Source of the DNA: CAZDBA01 sp965224765 | GTDB lineage: Bacteria > Planctomycetota > Planctomycetia > Pirellulales > Pirellulaceae | Assembly: GCA_965224765.1 (NCBI GenBank) | Contig: CBDDAC010000019.1 | Coordinates: forward strand, 1 to 64,000 | Reading direction: 5' to 3' | DNA: 64,000 nt | Part shown: in pieces, positions 19,321-29,175 of the stretch | How positions within the stretch are numbered: the stretch's first letter is position 1 | Layout of the letters: every line of letters starts with the position of its first letter | Translations under genes and position numbers: made by a program | Notes under the pieces: model-generated | The model's database searches: none | What the model saw: the letters and a program-made list of their open reading frames with translations, nothing else | Told to the model about the DNA's origin: nothing

Positions 19321-19683
19321 GATTCATCGCACACATGCCGCAGAGCGGCTTTTCCCATTAGCCCCCGACTTTCAGGACTTTCAGTCTGGGTAACATCCCA
19401 AACCCCCTCGCGGAGCGCTGGGTGCCATGGCCTCGCTCGCGTGGCCATGTTCTTTTGAGCTTGGCTCGTTGGCAACCTAAGCTTCGAAATCAACTCAATT
19501 GATTCATCGCAATATGCATGCCTCAGAGCGGCTTTTTCCATTTGCCCCCGACATTCAGAACTTTCAGTCTGGGTAACATCCCAAACCCCCTCGCGGAGTG
19601 CTGGGTGCCATGGCCTCGCTCGCGTGGCCATGTTCTTTTGAGCTTGGCTCGTTGGCAACCTAAGCATCGAAATGAACTCAATT
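19321..19683. repeat. Two tandem copies of a 180-bp unit
   Basis: Copy 1 (19321-19500) and copy 2 (19501-about 19683) both start GATTCATCGC and end CAATT. They share long identical blocks, such as CAGTCTGGGTAACATCCCAA and GAGCTTGGCTCGTTGGCAAC, and differ at scattered positions. Each contains the subrepeat TGGGTGCCATGGCC (19419 and 19602). Copy 2 has about 3 extra bases near its start. No coding capacity is supported. Confidence 0.92.
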
Positions 19684-19700
19684 GATTCTCGTTAAGGCGT

Positions 19701-19731
19701 AGCCCACGCGTTGCGTGGAGCATGGCACCCA
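19701..19731. repeat. Dispersed TGGGTGCCATG element, inverted copy
   Basis: The reverse complement reads TGGGTGCCATGCTCC then CGCAACGCGTGGGCT and matches 46268-46298 at nearly every base. Related forms lie within both 180-bp units. The remaining bases up to 19952 show no gene. Confidence 0.8.
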
Positions 19732-19952
19732 AAGAATCCATCCTGCGCGATTTGCACATGAGCCCTTAATTCTTCACCAACTTCCGCTTTGAACCTGGTC
19801 ACCGTGATCTTTCTGGTGCAAGTCGGACTTCCAATCAGACCTCCTCGCTGTGTTCTGCGAACGATAAATAAAACCGGCTGCGTTATTTTCGTTCAGTGTT
19901 CGCTCCGACGAAGTGCTACACCCGGTCTGGTCTATGTTTCGTCTCGCCTCGT

Positions 19953-20273
19953 CTAGGAGCGGCTGCGGTTGAGACCGCGCCAGCAGGCAACTGCCGCGTA
20001 CAGAATCCCAATCCATGTTCCAATGCTCACGCAAAGAGTTGCGAAGTTGACCGACCAGCCATGAAAAGAATGGTGGGTAAGAAAAGGTAACGGCAAGCCA
20101 TAGATCGTGATTGCAAATCCCGACCCGACATTAAACCCAATGGCGCAGAGTTTCGTGATGACCGAACAGATAGCGATGCAAAGAAAAAGTTCGGTCAATG
20201 AAAGCTGACGCTGCCGAACCCTGCTTCCATTTTGCCTGATCAAGTGATGGCCTGCCTTGATGATTAAAGCCAA
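19953..20273 (-). CDS. Small membrane protein of unknown function
   Basis: Not recognised by family. A 106-residue protein with a basic N-terminus, then QRQLSLTELFLCIAICSVIT, a typical opening of short planctomycete membrane proteins (basic, LS/TL-rich, then a helix), followed by two or three more hydrophobic segments (GFAITIYGLPLPFL; LCVSIGTWIGILYAAVACW) and a basic RGLNRSRS end. It lies 33 bases downstream of the alpha/beta hydrolase gene on the same strand. The upstream part of the ORF could start later; ATG at 20273 is the first. Confidence 0.55.
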   Translation of the reverse strand: MALIIKAGHHLIRQNGSRVRQRQLSLTELFLCIAICSVITKLCAIGFNVGSGFAITIYGLPLPFLTHHSFHGWSVNFATLCVSIGTWIGILYAAVACWRGLNRSRS

Positions 20274-20306
20274 ACTGCCGACTTTGGTTTTCGCAATACA
20301 CGCGAT

Positions 20307-21187
20307 CTATTCGGCAAGGAAACGATCGATGAAACCTATTACCTCATCTACGTATTTTTCTCGATCGTGTTCGAGTAAATCCACATGGGCCGCACCCGCA
20401 AACACAACAAGATTCTTGGGTTCGTTCGCGTTTTGATACATTCGTTCTGTTTCACGGAGAGTCGTGTGGCGATCGATGTCGCCGGACGCAATCAGGATCG
20501 GGCAATCTAATTCCGAAATTTTCTCGAGCGGTTTTAGTTGAGCCGTGGATATTCCTAAACGAGGTTTTACCTGCATCAGCAAAAGTGGAGCGATAATGTG
20601 ATGGAGAGCTCCCAATCGATTGCCACGCGATTGTGAACTGCCTCAGAAACCGTTGGGTAGACTGACTCAATAACTAACGCGTCAATATCTGGTGTGGCAA
20701 GAAGTGTTGCTGCTCTTCCAAGGGATCTATCAATGATGCCGATTTTTTGACCGGGGTTTTGGGTGCGTACGAAATCAATCGCAGCAATGACGTCATGGCG
20801 TTCCCGGTAACCTACCGTGATATTCTCGCCGCTAGATTCACCATGCGCTTGCAAGTCGATTAAAAGTGTTGAGTAACCCCGCTCTCTGAGCAAGTGAGCC
20901 CGTGAAAGCATTGATCGACGATCGCCTCGAATGGGGTGCAGGAGTATGACCGTCGCGTGTGAGTTGGCGATGGGTGCGTACCAAGCGGCAATTTTGGCAC
21001 CAGAGCTCGACCGAATCTCACATGATTGAGCGGGATAGTTTTCTGGCGGAGGCCCTACTGTTCGGTTTGCGGGTGCAATCAGTGCGCCGCCCGCAAACCA
21101 TGTGACGGTGCCAGCAAGTAGAATCCCTGATGCGAACGCGACAATCAGCCACTTACGAAGTCGATTCCAATTCAATTGGCTCGCCAT
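20307..21187 (-). CDS. Alpha/beta hydrolase, one frameshift
   Basis: A membrane-anchored or exported hydrolase of the alpha/beta fold. The N-terminal hydrophobic segment WLIVAFASGILLAGTVTWFA is followed by a serine-hydrolase core: HATVILLHPIRGDRRSM (oxyanion region), GYSTLLIDLQAHGESSG, the nucleophile elbow IGIIDRSLGRAATLLA, then, after a frame change near 20,600, PILIASGDIDRHTTLRET (acid Asp) and FAGAAHVDLLEHD (catalytic His). The elbow reads D-R-S-L-G where G-x-S-x-G is usual; the first Gly is Asp, which may be a real variant or a base error. Substrate unknown. Related to the BAAT/S9-like group often annotated as alpha/beta hydrolase with a YtxM/EstA pattern. Confidence 0.82.
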
Positions 21188-21396
21188 AGGGAATCCGTTT
21201 ATTTGTTAATCCTGTAGCCTGAGTTTGGGCCAACTCGATTGTCGCCAGAACCCTTAGATGTTGCAAATTCAGAACTACTGAATGAACTATCTTATACGTC
21301 CAAAATTCCGGTAAGGATTAGTTCGACGGATTCATTCGATTTGCAATGGGAACCTACAGTAGGTCATTACGTTGCAATATCAAGGGATCAATACAC

Positions 21397-21918
21397 ATGA
21401 AAAGCAATTTCGCAATCTTTGTACTGTTGCTTGGGTCGACTGCTGTCGGCGCTTTTGGGCAGGAGCAAGGTGAATCGCAAGAATCTCCCGTTACTCAGCT
21501 TGCTGCTGAGTTGTTCGAAAACACACTGTTGCATCCTGGTGAGTTTCGCATGGCGCTTGATGATGTCTTTCCGGACTCAAATACGATCGAGGAAATTGTT
21601 CGTCACTCAATCGAGTTCTACCAGATCGTAGAATCGGAGTCGAGCTTTCTCATGAATAGTGTCGAGGTGGGAGAACTTGTTTCATTCGAGATTCGGGATG
21701 AAGCGTTTTTCTTCCGAGCGATGTCAAAAGAACAGTGGCAACAACTCAGTCAGGAATCCCCTCAAGACTTGACGTCTGATCTAAAGGCGAAGGAATTGTT
21801 TCTGGTGAAAAAGGTCACTCCTGACTGTCTTGTCATTGAAAAGGGAAGCACTCGGATTGCCATTCCGGTCAAGCGAATTATTTATTTTCAGCGTGGCCCA
21901 GAAGCGTTTTTCAAATAG
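21397..21918 (+). CDS. Exported protein of unknown function
   Basis: Not recognised. ATG at 21397 follows AAGGGA by about 10 bases and begins a signal peptide (KSNFAIFVLLLGSTAVGAFG, cleavage likely before QEQGE). The mature 150 residues are acidic, with an N-terminal helical part (TQLAAELFENTLLHPGEF) and C-terminal strands ending RIAIPVKRIIYFQRGPEAFF. An upstream in-frame ATG at 21346 lacks a ribosome site. Monocistronic between the divergent hydrolase and rsgA. Confidence 0.65.
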   Translation: MKSNFAIFVLLLGSTAVGAFGQEQGESQESPVTQLAAELFENTLLHPGEFRMALDDVFPDSNTIEEIVRHSIEFYQIVESESSFLMNSVEVGELVSFEIRDEAFFFRAMSKEQWQQLSQESPQDLTSDLKAKELFLVKKVTPDCLVIEKGSTRIAIPVKRIIYFQRGPEAFFK

Positions 21919-22062
21919 CTTGCATCGAGAAAATTTGCCGGTCTGTCGCAAGAATGTGTTTGCGAAGCGTGTCGCTCGAATCGAAAAGGATTTTTTTGGC
22001 GCGAACCATTAGTCCGCTAGAATGTCGCTACGTGCAAAGGTTCATGTTGCAGGAGCGTTAGA

Positions 22063-23133
22063 TTGGCTTCACTTACTGAAATTGGCTGGAAACCGTTTTT
22101 CGAGAATCAGGTCTCGGTGAACGAGTCGAGGACTTTGATCTTAGCCAGAGTTTGTGCTCATCACGGGAGCCATGTTCTGTTTTTGACGGAATCTGGTGAG
22201 CTTTCGGTTCCCACCGCGATCGTTGACGTTGATCGGGAAGGAAACCCCGATGCTTCCTCCGAAGTCAGTTGGATTTCTGTCGGTGATTGGTTTCTTCTCG
22301 AACCAGAAACGTTTCGAGTTGTTCGTCGATTGGAACGAAAAACGCTGCTTCGCAGAAAAGCGTCCGGTGAAACGGTCAAGTCACAACTGATCGCGGCCAA
22401 CGTCGACAACGTTTTTATTGTTTCGTCGTGCAATCAGGATTTCAATCTTTCGCGGCTTGAGCGGTATCTCGCAATCGTCCTGGACTCTCATGCATTTCCT
22501 GTCGTCGTGTTAACCAAAGCAGATCTTTGTGAAGATTCAGTCCGGTTGCGTCGTGAAGCGGAGAGTCTACACCCCGGATTGATTGTAGAGACCTTGGATG
22601 CTCGAGATTCGAAGCAAACTATCGTATTGCGCGAATGGTGTGATGCGGGAAAGACCGTTTCGCTTCTTGGTTCATCCGGTGTTGGTAAATCGACATTAAC
22701 CAATGCACTCGGCGGACTGGACCTGAAAACTTCTTCGATTCGCGAAGATGACGACAAGGGGCGACATACAACGACCGCAAGGTCAATGCATCAGCTCGCC
22801 AATGGCGGCTGGCTGATTGACAATCCCGGAATGCGAGAACTTCAAATGCCTGCATGCGAAGCCGGAATTATCGATTTGTTCGCAGATGTTTTGGCGTTGG
22901 CCGAGCAATGTAAATTTCGTGATTGTTCACATCAGGGTGACGCGGGTTGCGCTGTTGAATCCGCGGTTGAGTCGGGGCAATTGGAATCCAGAAGGTTGTC
23001 GAACTATCTCAAATTGGAATCCGAACAATTGCGAAACTCCACCTCTCTTGCCGAGCGTCGCGAAAAAGATCGCAAAACGGGCCAGATGTACAAGAACATT
23101 ATTGCCCAGAAAAAACGTCAACGCGGAAATTGA
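22063..23133 (+). CDS. rsgA: Ribosome small-subunit biogenesis GTPase RsgA
   Basis: Circularly permuted GTPase that acts in late 30S maturation. The 356-residue protein has the N-terminal OB part (about 20-95), then the permuted GTPase motifs: G4 VLTKADL, G1 LLGSSGVGKSTLTNAL, G2 GRHTTTARSMHQL, G3 IDNPGMREL, and the C-terminal zinc knuckle CKFRDCSHQGDAGCAVESAV (Cys-x4-Cys-x-His-x5-Cys). The end is basic (KKRQRGN). TTG at 22063 is accepted as start because AGGAG lies 8 bases upstream and there is no nearby ATG. All motifs are intact. Confidence 0.96.
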   Translation: MASLTEIGWKPFFENQVSVNESRTLILARVCAHHGSHVLFLTESGELSVPTAIVDVDREGNPDASSEVSWISVGDWFLLEPETFRVVRRLERKTLLRRKASGETVKSQLIAANVDNVFIVSSCNQDFNLSRLERYLAIVLDSHAFPVVVLTKADLCEDSVRLRREAESLHPGLIVETLDARDSKQTIVLREWCDAGKTVSLLGSSGVGKSTLTNALGGLDLKTSSIREDDDKGRHTTTARSMHQLANGGWLIDNPGMRELQMPACEAGIIDLFADVLALAEQCKFRDCSHQGDAGCAVESAVESGQLESRRLSNYLKLESEQLRNSTSLAERREKDRKTGQMYKNIIAQKKRQRGN

Positions 23134-23189
23134 CGAGAACATGAGGTGGGATTCAGGGTGCAATAAATTCGTACGCGTGGATGTGATTC

Positions 23190-23987
23190 CTAGTCGATGG
23201 CAAAGAATGCTTTTGTCGTCTTGTTGATTTGCGCGGCAAGTTCTTCCGTCTTCTCTCCTCGGCACTTCGCAACGGCTTCCAGAATATGTGGTAGGTACTT
23301 GGGTTCGTTGCGTTTGATCTTGGGACGGTAGTCGCGGGGTGCCAGGTAGGGCGCATCGGTTTCAATCATCAATCGTTCTACGGGAATTCGTTTTACGATT
23401 TCACGCAAATGTGTGCCGCGTCGTTCGTCGCAAATCCAACCGGTAATGCCAAGATGTAAATCGAGATCGAGATAGGCGTCGGCCTCTTTCTCAGTTCCTG
23501 TAAAGCAGTGGACAACGCCTTTTGAGATTTCTTGTCGACATTCTTTTTTCATGGCAAGGAATTCGTTATGTGCATCTCGTTCGTGCAGAAAAAGTGGAAG
23601 TCTAGTTTCTGCAGCGAGCTCTAGATGGGAGGCGAAGCAGTTTCTTTGCAGGTCGCGAGGCGAGAAATCTCGGTTGAAATCCAAACCGCATTCGCCAACG
23701 GCCACAACGTGTGGAAGTGAAAGCAGCTGCTTGAGTGACGAAACCGTCGTAAGTGAGTTAAAGTGCTTTGCGTCGTGGGGGTGAATCCCAGCCGTCGAAT
23801 AGAGGTAGCCAGCAAATTGACGACATAGATCGGATGCCGATTGACTATTGGATTCGCTGGAACCGGTCACAATCATTTGCCTGACTCCTGCGGCTTTGGC
23901 ATCTGCGATGAGTTGCTCGGTGTCACCCTGGAACTGGCGGCTGGTGAGGTTCACGCCGATGTCGATGCACTCAAAATGAACGGTCAT
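23190..23987 (-). CDS. tatD: TatD-family metal-dependent hydrolase/3'-5' nuclease
   Basis: TatD is a metal-dependent TIM-barrel deoxyribonuclease. The 265-residue protein follows the E. coli TatD pattern closely: IDIGVNLTSRQF at the N-terminus, STAGIHPHDAKHF, AVGECGLDFNRDF, LPLFLHERDAH, VVHCFTGTEKE, GITGWICDERRGTHL and MIETDAPYLAPRD. The metal-binding Glu, His and Asp residues are present. It is divergent from the DUF1080 gene 70 bases away. No tatABC genes are near. Confidence 0.95.
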   Translation of the reverse strand: MTVHFECIDIGVNLTSRQFQGDTEQLIADAKAAGVRQMIVTGSSESNSQSASDLCRQFAGYLYSTAGIHPHDAKHFNSLTTVSSLKQLLSLPHVVAVGECGLDFNRDFSPRDLQRNCFASHLELAAETRLPLFLHERDAHNEFLAMKKECRQEISKGVVHCFTGTEKEADAYLDLDLHLGITGWICDERRGTHLREIVKRIPVERLMIETDAPYLAPRDYRPKIKRNEPKYLPHILEAVAKCRGEKTEELAAQINKTTKAFFAID

Positions 23988-24057
23988 GTTTTGCGATCCA
24001 AAATCTGTCGGTTATCATAGGCTGCTTAATTTACCCTTCAATCATTTGGCAAGTAAT

Positions 24058-24765
24058 ATGACTATGAAAACTGGCTGGAAATTCGTACTGGCTTGCGTCG
24101 CTACCATCGCAATCGTGAATTCGACGTGGGCTCAAGACGATTCAGTTCAAGAGGACGAAAGCGTTCAGGTTCTTTTTGACGGAACCGATCTCGATCACTG
24201 GCGAGGCTATGCCAATGAAGAAGTGGGTGCGGGCTGGAAAGTCGTTGACGAAACTTTGATGTTCGATGGCGAAAGTGGAGGTGGCGATATCGTGACTCGG
24301 GAGGCCTATGGAGATTTTGAGTTGATGTTTGATTGGAAGGTTTCGGAAGGCGCCAATAGTGGAGTCATGTATCGGGTTTCGCTTGGCGATCCGGCTCCCT
24401 ATTTCAGCGGTCCCGAGTTTCAAATCCTGGACGATTCGGCTCACGGTGACGGAACAAATGAGATGACTTCGGCTGGGGCTTTGTATGCCATGTACGCTCC
24501 GCAGGAAAAGGAATTGCAAGAAGTTGGTGAATGGAATACCGCAAAAATTGTGCTCAATGGCAATCACGTCGAGCACTGGTTAAACGGTGTCAAAGTCGTC
24601 GATGCCGAGTTGCACAGCGACGTTTGGAACGAGAAACTTGCCGCCAGTAAATTCAAGGACTGGGAGAAGTTCGGCAAAAATGAAGCTGGGCATATTGCGT
24701 TCCAGGATCATGGCGACCAAGTTTGGTATCGAAACATTCGTATCAAATCACTGGACGACGAATAG
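24058..24765 (+). CDS. Exported 3-keto-disaccharide hydrolase (DUF1080) protein
   Basis: DUF1080 domains fold as concanavalin-like beta sandwiches, and some members hydrolyse 3-keto-glycosides. A signal peptide (KTGWKFVLACVATIAIVNST, cleaved after TWA) is followed by one DUF1080 domain: VLFDGTDLDHWRGY, MFDGESGGGDIVTREAYGDF, EGANSGVMYRV, GPEFQILDDSAHGDG, SAGALYAMYAP, NGNHVEHWLNGVKVVD and HIAFQDHGDQVWYRNIRIK. ATG 24058 is used; ATG 24064 also fits. DUF1080 genes are highly expanded in planctomycetes. Single-domain, 235 residues; substrate unknown. Confidence 0.92.
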   Translation: MTMKTGWKFVLACVATIAIVNSTWAQDDSVQEDESVQVLFDGTDLDHWRGYANEEVGAGWKVVDETLMFDGESGGGDIVTREAYGDFELMFDWKVSEGANSGVMYRVSLGDPAPYFSGPEFQILDDSAHGDGTNEMTSAGALYAMYAPQEKELQEVGEWNTAKIVLNGNHVEHWLNGVKVVDAELHSDVWNEKLAASKFKDWEKFGKNEAGHIAFQDHGDQVWYRNIRIKSLDDE

Positions 24766-24890
24766 TTTCCCTATCGGTCCTGCTGGCTGTGTTGTATTTC
24801 AACCTGAAGCGGAACGACCATGCGATGAACGTATTCTTGTTTTCACGGTGGCTTGACCATCGTTTTGAATCGGTGCTTTGAGGTGATTGG

Positions 24891-26171
24891 ATGAATGTTG
24901 CTGAAATCATTGCCGAGAAACGCGACGGCAATTCGCTTTCTGAAGAGCAGATTGCGTTTTTGATTGACGGCTATGCTCGCGACGTAATTCCCGACTATCA
25001 AATGTCCGCGTTTGCGATGTCCGTTTTTTTTCAAGGAATGACTCAAGAAGAAACGGTTGCATTGACGGGTGCGATGCTCAATTCCGGAGATCGGATTCGC
25101 TGGGCGGATGAAAAGCCCAAGGTCGACAAGCATTCTACGGGTGGGATCGGCGATAAGATTTCAATTGCCCTTGCACCCCTTCTTGCCTGTTGCGGTGTGG
25201 ACGTCCCCATGATTTCAGGTCGTGGGCTAGGGGCTACTGGCGGTACGCTGGACAAGCTTGAATCCATTCCAGGATATCGTTGTGATTTGTCGATTGGCGA
25301 GTTTCGAAATGTTGTCAATTGGAACGGATGTTCGATCACCGGGGCGACGCAAAACCTTGCGCCCGCTGATCGAAAGCTCTATGCTCTTCGCGATGTAACG
25401 GGGACGGTTCCCTCCGTTCCATTGATCACAGCCAGTATTCTGTCAAAGAAAATCGCTGAAGGAATCTCGGCCTTGGTGCTTGACGTTAAATGGGGGAGCG
25501 GTTCGTTCATGAAAACGCTTGAAAAAGCCAGGCAACTTGCTTCGTCGCTTGTCGCAGTCAGCGAGAATTTTGGAGTCAACACGACGGCTTTGATCACTGA
25601 CATGAACCAGCCCTTGGGCAGAATGATCGGCAATGCCGTGGAGATTGATGAGGCGGTCGATGTATTGCAAGGGGCGGGTCCCGCGGATGTGACCGAACTG
25701 ACATTAAGATTGGCCTCACCGCTATTGGTGAATGCTGGAGTTGCAAGCAGCCTTGCGGATGCCACGCTCGCATTGCAGGAGAAAATTGACAATGGGGAGG
25801 CGGTTCAAAAGCTTCGTGAAATGGTGAAGGACCATGGCGGTGATCTTGACGCTCCCAGACAAAAGGCTCCGATGTCAGTTGTTAAAGCCTACGATGATGG
25901 AAATGTTTGTCGGGTTGATGCCGAACGGTTGGGGTTGGCTGTGATTGAAATGGGAGGTGGGCGTAAATCGCTGGGGGACGCGATTGACCATTCAGTTGGG
26001 ATTGAGTTTCTGGTTCGTATTGGTGACCGTCTCAGCAAAGGTCAGCCGGTGGCCAATCTTTTTTGCCATTCGCCAAAGCGAGAGTACGTATCGAATCTGA
26101 TTTCATTGTCCGTTGGCACGAGTCCCGTTGGGCAAAAACCACCTCAACTTGTTGTCGAGAGTCTTGGGTAA
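24891..26171 (+). CDS. pdp: Pyrimidine-nucleoside (thymidine) phosphorylase
   Basis: Catalyses reversible phosphorolysis of thymidine/uridine to the base and (deoxy)ribose 1-phosphate in nucleoside salvage. The 426-residue length is standard. Signature: KHSTGGIGDKISIALAPLLA, then SGRGLGATGGTLDKLESIPG, the phosphate and base site LYALRDVTGTVPSVPLITAS, LDVKWGSGSFMK, and the C-terminal alpha/beta part GGGRKSLGDAIDHSVGIEFL. The N-terminus (IIAEKRDGNSLSEEQIAFLI) resembles Bacillus Pdp more than the E. coli DeoA start. The symbol deoA is equally usable. ATG at 24891. Confidence 0.95.
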   Translation: MNVAEIIAEKRDGNSLSEEQIAFLIDGYARDVIPDYQMSAFAMSVFFQGMTQEETVALTGAMLNSGDRIRWADEKPKVDKHSTGGIGDKISIALAPLLACCGVDVPMISGRGLGATGGTLDKLESIPGYRCDLSIGEFRNVVNWNGCSITGATQNLAPADRKLYALRDVTGTVPSVPLITASILSKKIAEGISALVLDVKWGSGSFMKTLEKARQLASSLVAVSENFGVNTTALITDMNQPLGRMIGNAVEIDEAVDVLQGAGPADVTELTLRLASPLLVNAGVASSLADATLALQEKIDNGEAVQKLREMVKDHGGDLDAPRQKAPMSVVKAYDDGNVCRVDAERLGLAVIEMGGGRKSLGDAIDHSVGIEFLVRIGDRLSKGQPVANLFCHSPKREYVSNLISLSVGTSPVGQKPPQLVVESLG

Positions 26172-26222
26172 CTGCAGCGCTTTAGGGCCGGATTCTAATG
26201 GCCGATCGATGGCTGAACTTTG

Positions 26223-27394
26223 TCACTGTTTCGGCTTGATTGGATTTGCCGATCCCATGGTCTTGGTGCTTTCAGGTTGCTTGGCACTTTGCACAAATGG
26301 TTGTCCCTTTTGATACTTTGCCATTCGTTCTGTTTGGTCTGGTGAGGCCACTGCAACTTTTGCGATTGAAAGTTCCTGAGTTTTTTTCGCTGAATCGAAA
26401 TCGCCATTGGCTGCTTGAGCAGCAGCAAGGGTATCTAGGTTTTTACTTGTTTCGCCACTGAGCTCAATCGCCTTTTCCGCCAGTTGGATGGCAATCTCGG
26501 GGCGGTTGAATTCTGGATCTGGGCAAGTTGCCATAAGCCATGCTGCCTTTTGTGAGCCCGCGGCTGTTTGCTTGCTTGACATGGCCGCGAAGTACCCGTC
26601 ATAAGCAGCTTTCCAATTGCCAAGTACCTGTTCGGTGTCAGCGACGTTGATTAGCGCGGAATCATTTTTGGGCAAGCGCGTTGAGACGGTTTGGTAGTCC
26701 TTGAGTGCCTCCTTGTAGCGTCCCATTCGGAAGTTGCAGTGTCCCGCGTCCTGTCATTGCCTGTAAATCTACGGGAACCTGAGCGATGACTTGCTCGTAG
26801 TCAGCCAATGCCAATTCGAAACGCTCGAGTTGGTAGTAGATTTCAGCTCGATTAACCAACCTGCGATTTGGGCAGGGCTGATTTTCACAAAGTTGGGTGA
26901 ATGTCCCAATTGCGGCAAGGTAATCGCCCTCGCTCCGCCTGCACCAAGCCGATCCCTAAAGAAGGTTTCCAGCTCTTCGGGTATTATTCCAATGACTTTT
27001 CAAAGTCGGCATTCGCTTTGTCGAAAATTTCATTGGCCTGCTCATGGCTGTTGGCATTGAGCATCATCTTGCCCAGATCGCAGCGGCAAATTCCTCGTCG
27101 CTCTAGTCCCCAGGCCTCCAGTTTCTTGAGATAGGCGGTGTTCTTGTCACTGATCTTTTTCTTCATGCCCTCTTGGCATGCTTCGATAAGGTCGGTGAAG
27201 TCGCTGGCGGATCTGGCAGTTTGCGTCCGCGTGTAGATCGCCTGGATCATCGCCTTTTCGCGATCTGCAGCAATCTTTTCCATGGGATCAGATTGGGTAA
27301 CTGCGTCTTGTTGGGCCAACGTTTCCGAAGGATATCCAAGGCACGCAATAACGACTGCCGTTGCGATTGTCGCAGAGTGAGTTAGGAAATTCAT
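26223..27394 (-). CDS. Exported TPR-repeat protein, frameshifted
   Basis: ATG at 27394 opens a signal peptide (FLTHSATIATAVVIACLGYP, then SETLAQQ). Pieces in different frames read: EKIAADREKAMIQAIYTRTQ, GICRCDLGKMMLNANSHEQA, then RAEIYYQLERFELALADYEQ, GRYKEALKDYQTVSTRLPKN and EQVLGNWKAAYDGYFAAMSS, followed by ELSGETSKNLDTLAAAQAAN and a polar tail ending IKPKQ. The repeated pattern of 34-residue helix pairs indicates tetratricopeptide repeats and a scaffolding role. Frame changes lie near 26,990, 26,900 and 26,730. Length would be about 390 residues. It resembles the TPR protein at 53814 in having a signal peptide and acidic, dimerisation-type repeats. Confidence 0.75.
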
Positions 27395-27426
27395 GTCAAA
27401 CCCTCCTTGGTTTGTCTTACTTTTTT

Positions 27427-28881
27427 TTAAGCTTGTGGTTTGGTCATGCTAATCGGATCAAGTGCCTCGGCCAAAGTTTCTTCTGGCAAGACTTTTTGTT
27501 CCAGGCAAAGTTCGCGAATAGTTTTTTCCTGTTTTGAAAGCCTCTTTGGCAAGGGCAGAAGCTTTTTCGCTAGCCAATGTATGGATTCAAGCTAGTGACC
27601 ATGGAAAGACTTTTTTCAACAAAGGACTCGCAAATTTCTGGGTTGGCCACGATGTCCTCAGCACAGGAAATCGTTGAAGGGCTTTTGTGCCTTTGGAGAG
27701 CAATGTGATACTTTCCAAAGTTGTATGGGCCATCATCGGCATCATGATGTTCAGTTGGAATTGGCCGCCAGCCGCCCCAGCAACCGCTAATTCCTTGATC
27801 GTTACCCATCACGCGGGCTGGTCAGCTGCATCATGCTTTCACACATGACTGGATTGACTTTTCCTGGCATGATGGAGCTGCCAGGTTGGCGACTGGGAAG
27901 TGCGACTTCGTAGTATCCGCAGCCGTGGACCGGCACCCAACCAGCGAATGTTGTTGGACACATTAAACAACGTCGAGGCGATGGCCTTGAGTTGCCCGTG
28001 ACATTCAACCAACGCGTCTCGCTGTGCGTTTGCCTCGAAGTGGTTTTCGGCTTCGACGTACTCGATGCCAGTTTCGGCAGCGATGACGTTTGAGACGCGT
28101 GCGCCGAATTCAGGGTGGGTATTGATTCCACTTCCGACTGCCGTACCGCCGACAGGTAGTTCAAGAACGGATTTGAGGGCTTTGTTGGCTCGCACCACGG
28201 AGAGGTCAAGTTGTCTTGCCAGTCCACCCATCTCCTGGCCTAACGTCAAAGGAGTTGCATCCATCAGGTGAGTGCGACCAATTTTTGATGATTTCGTCCC
28301 ATTCTTTGCTTTTGGCTGCAAATGTATCTCGTAGTTTCTCCAAAGCAGGAATCAAGGCTTCTTTGATTTGAACGCCAACGGCAACGTGAATCGCTGTCGG
28401 GAACGTGTCATTGGTGCTTTGGCCCATGTTGACATGGTCGTTGGGATGAATCGGTTTCTCTTTGGCAACTCGATCACCGCCCGCCAACTCGATCGCACGA
28501 TTGGCGATCACTTCGTTGACATTCATGTTGCTGGAAGTTCCACTGCCAGTTTGGAAGACGTCGACGGGAAATTCACCGTCCAGTTTCCCATCAACTACGT
28601 CACGGGCAGCGGCGAGCATGGAATCGACTTGTGCGTCACTGAGAGGGTTTTTCCCTGATCCCGACAATTTACCGAGGTCGCGATTGGCAACGCCACATGC
28701 GTATTTGACCAGTCCCATTGCATGGATCATTTCAGGCGGCATGGTCCAACCTGAAACGGGAAAGTTATCAACGGCTCGCTGTGTCTGGGGCACCATAATA
28801 GGCGGACTCAGGAACTTGGATTTCTCCCATCGAGTCGCATTCGATTCGCATCTTGTTTTCGGTTGGTTGTTTTGAATTCAT
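27427..28881 (-). CDS. fumC: Fumarate hydratase class II, heavily frameshifted
   Basis: TCA-cycle enzyme converting fumarate to malate; class II is iron-independent and homotetrameric. ATG at 28879-28881 starts MNSKQPTENKMRIE. Then: MGEIQVPESAYYGA, GKLSGSGKNPLSDAQ, VFQTGSGTSSNMNVNEVIAN, PNDHVNMGQSTNDTFPTAI, GRTHLMDATPLTLGQE, GGTAVGSGINTHPEFG, the signature GSSIMPGKVNP and, after further shifts, EKASALAKEAFKTGKTIRE and LDPISMTKPQA before the TAA at 27427. At least five frame changes occur (near 28,790, 28,285, 27,960, 27,830, 27,720), more than any other gene here. The total span equals a normal fumC, so these are probably sequence errors in a working gene. Confidence 0.93.
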
Positions 28882-29175
28882 TGTGGTCGTATCGATGGCC
28901 ATAGGGCTGGCTTTCTTGAGAATTGAATATGATAATCCGACGAAGAATGATTCCCAACGTCGAATCCGCTAGCGGATTAAATTGTAATACGCTTGCAGGC
29001 GACGGAAACAGGCTGGTGAGTTTTGGTTTCCTTGGTCCTCGTTTTTTGTGCGTTTTTAATGTGTATTGAGAGTTTTACCTTCGGTTGAACGAACGGGCTG
29101 TTGACGGTTGAGTATCCGTGACCCCAGCCACAGAGCGATTTGATTTAATAAACAAAAAGAATAGAGAGCGGCATT

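Noticed and set aside
19240..19667. ORFs reading METRRVSEDEP within the repeats
   Set aside because: They are translations of the dispersed palindrome and 180-bp repeat, with no conserved coding.
28960..28985. Palindrome AATCCGCTAGCGGATT as an operator for pdxH or fumC
   Set aside because: It is a single short palindrome without a second copy or known regulator, so no role can be claimed.
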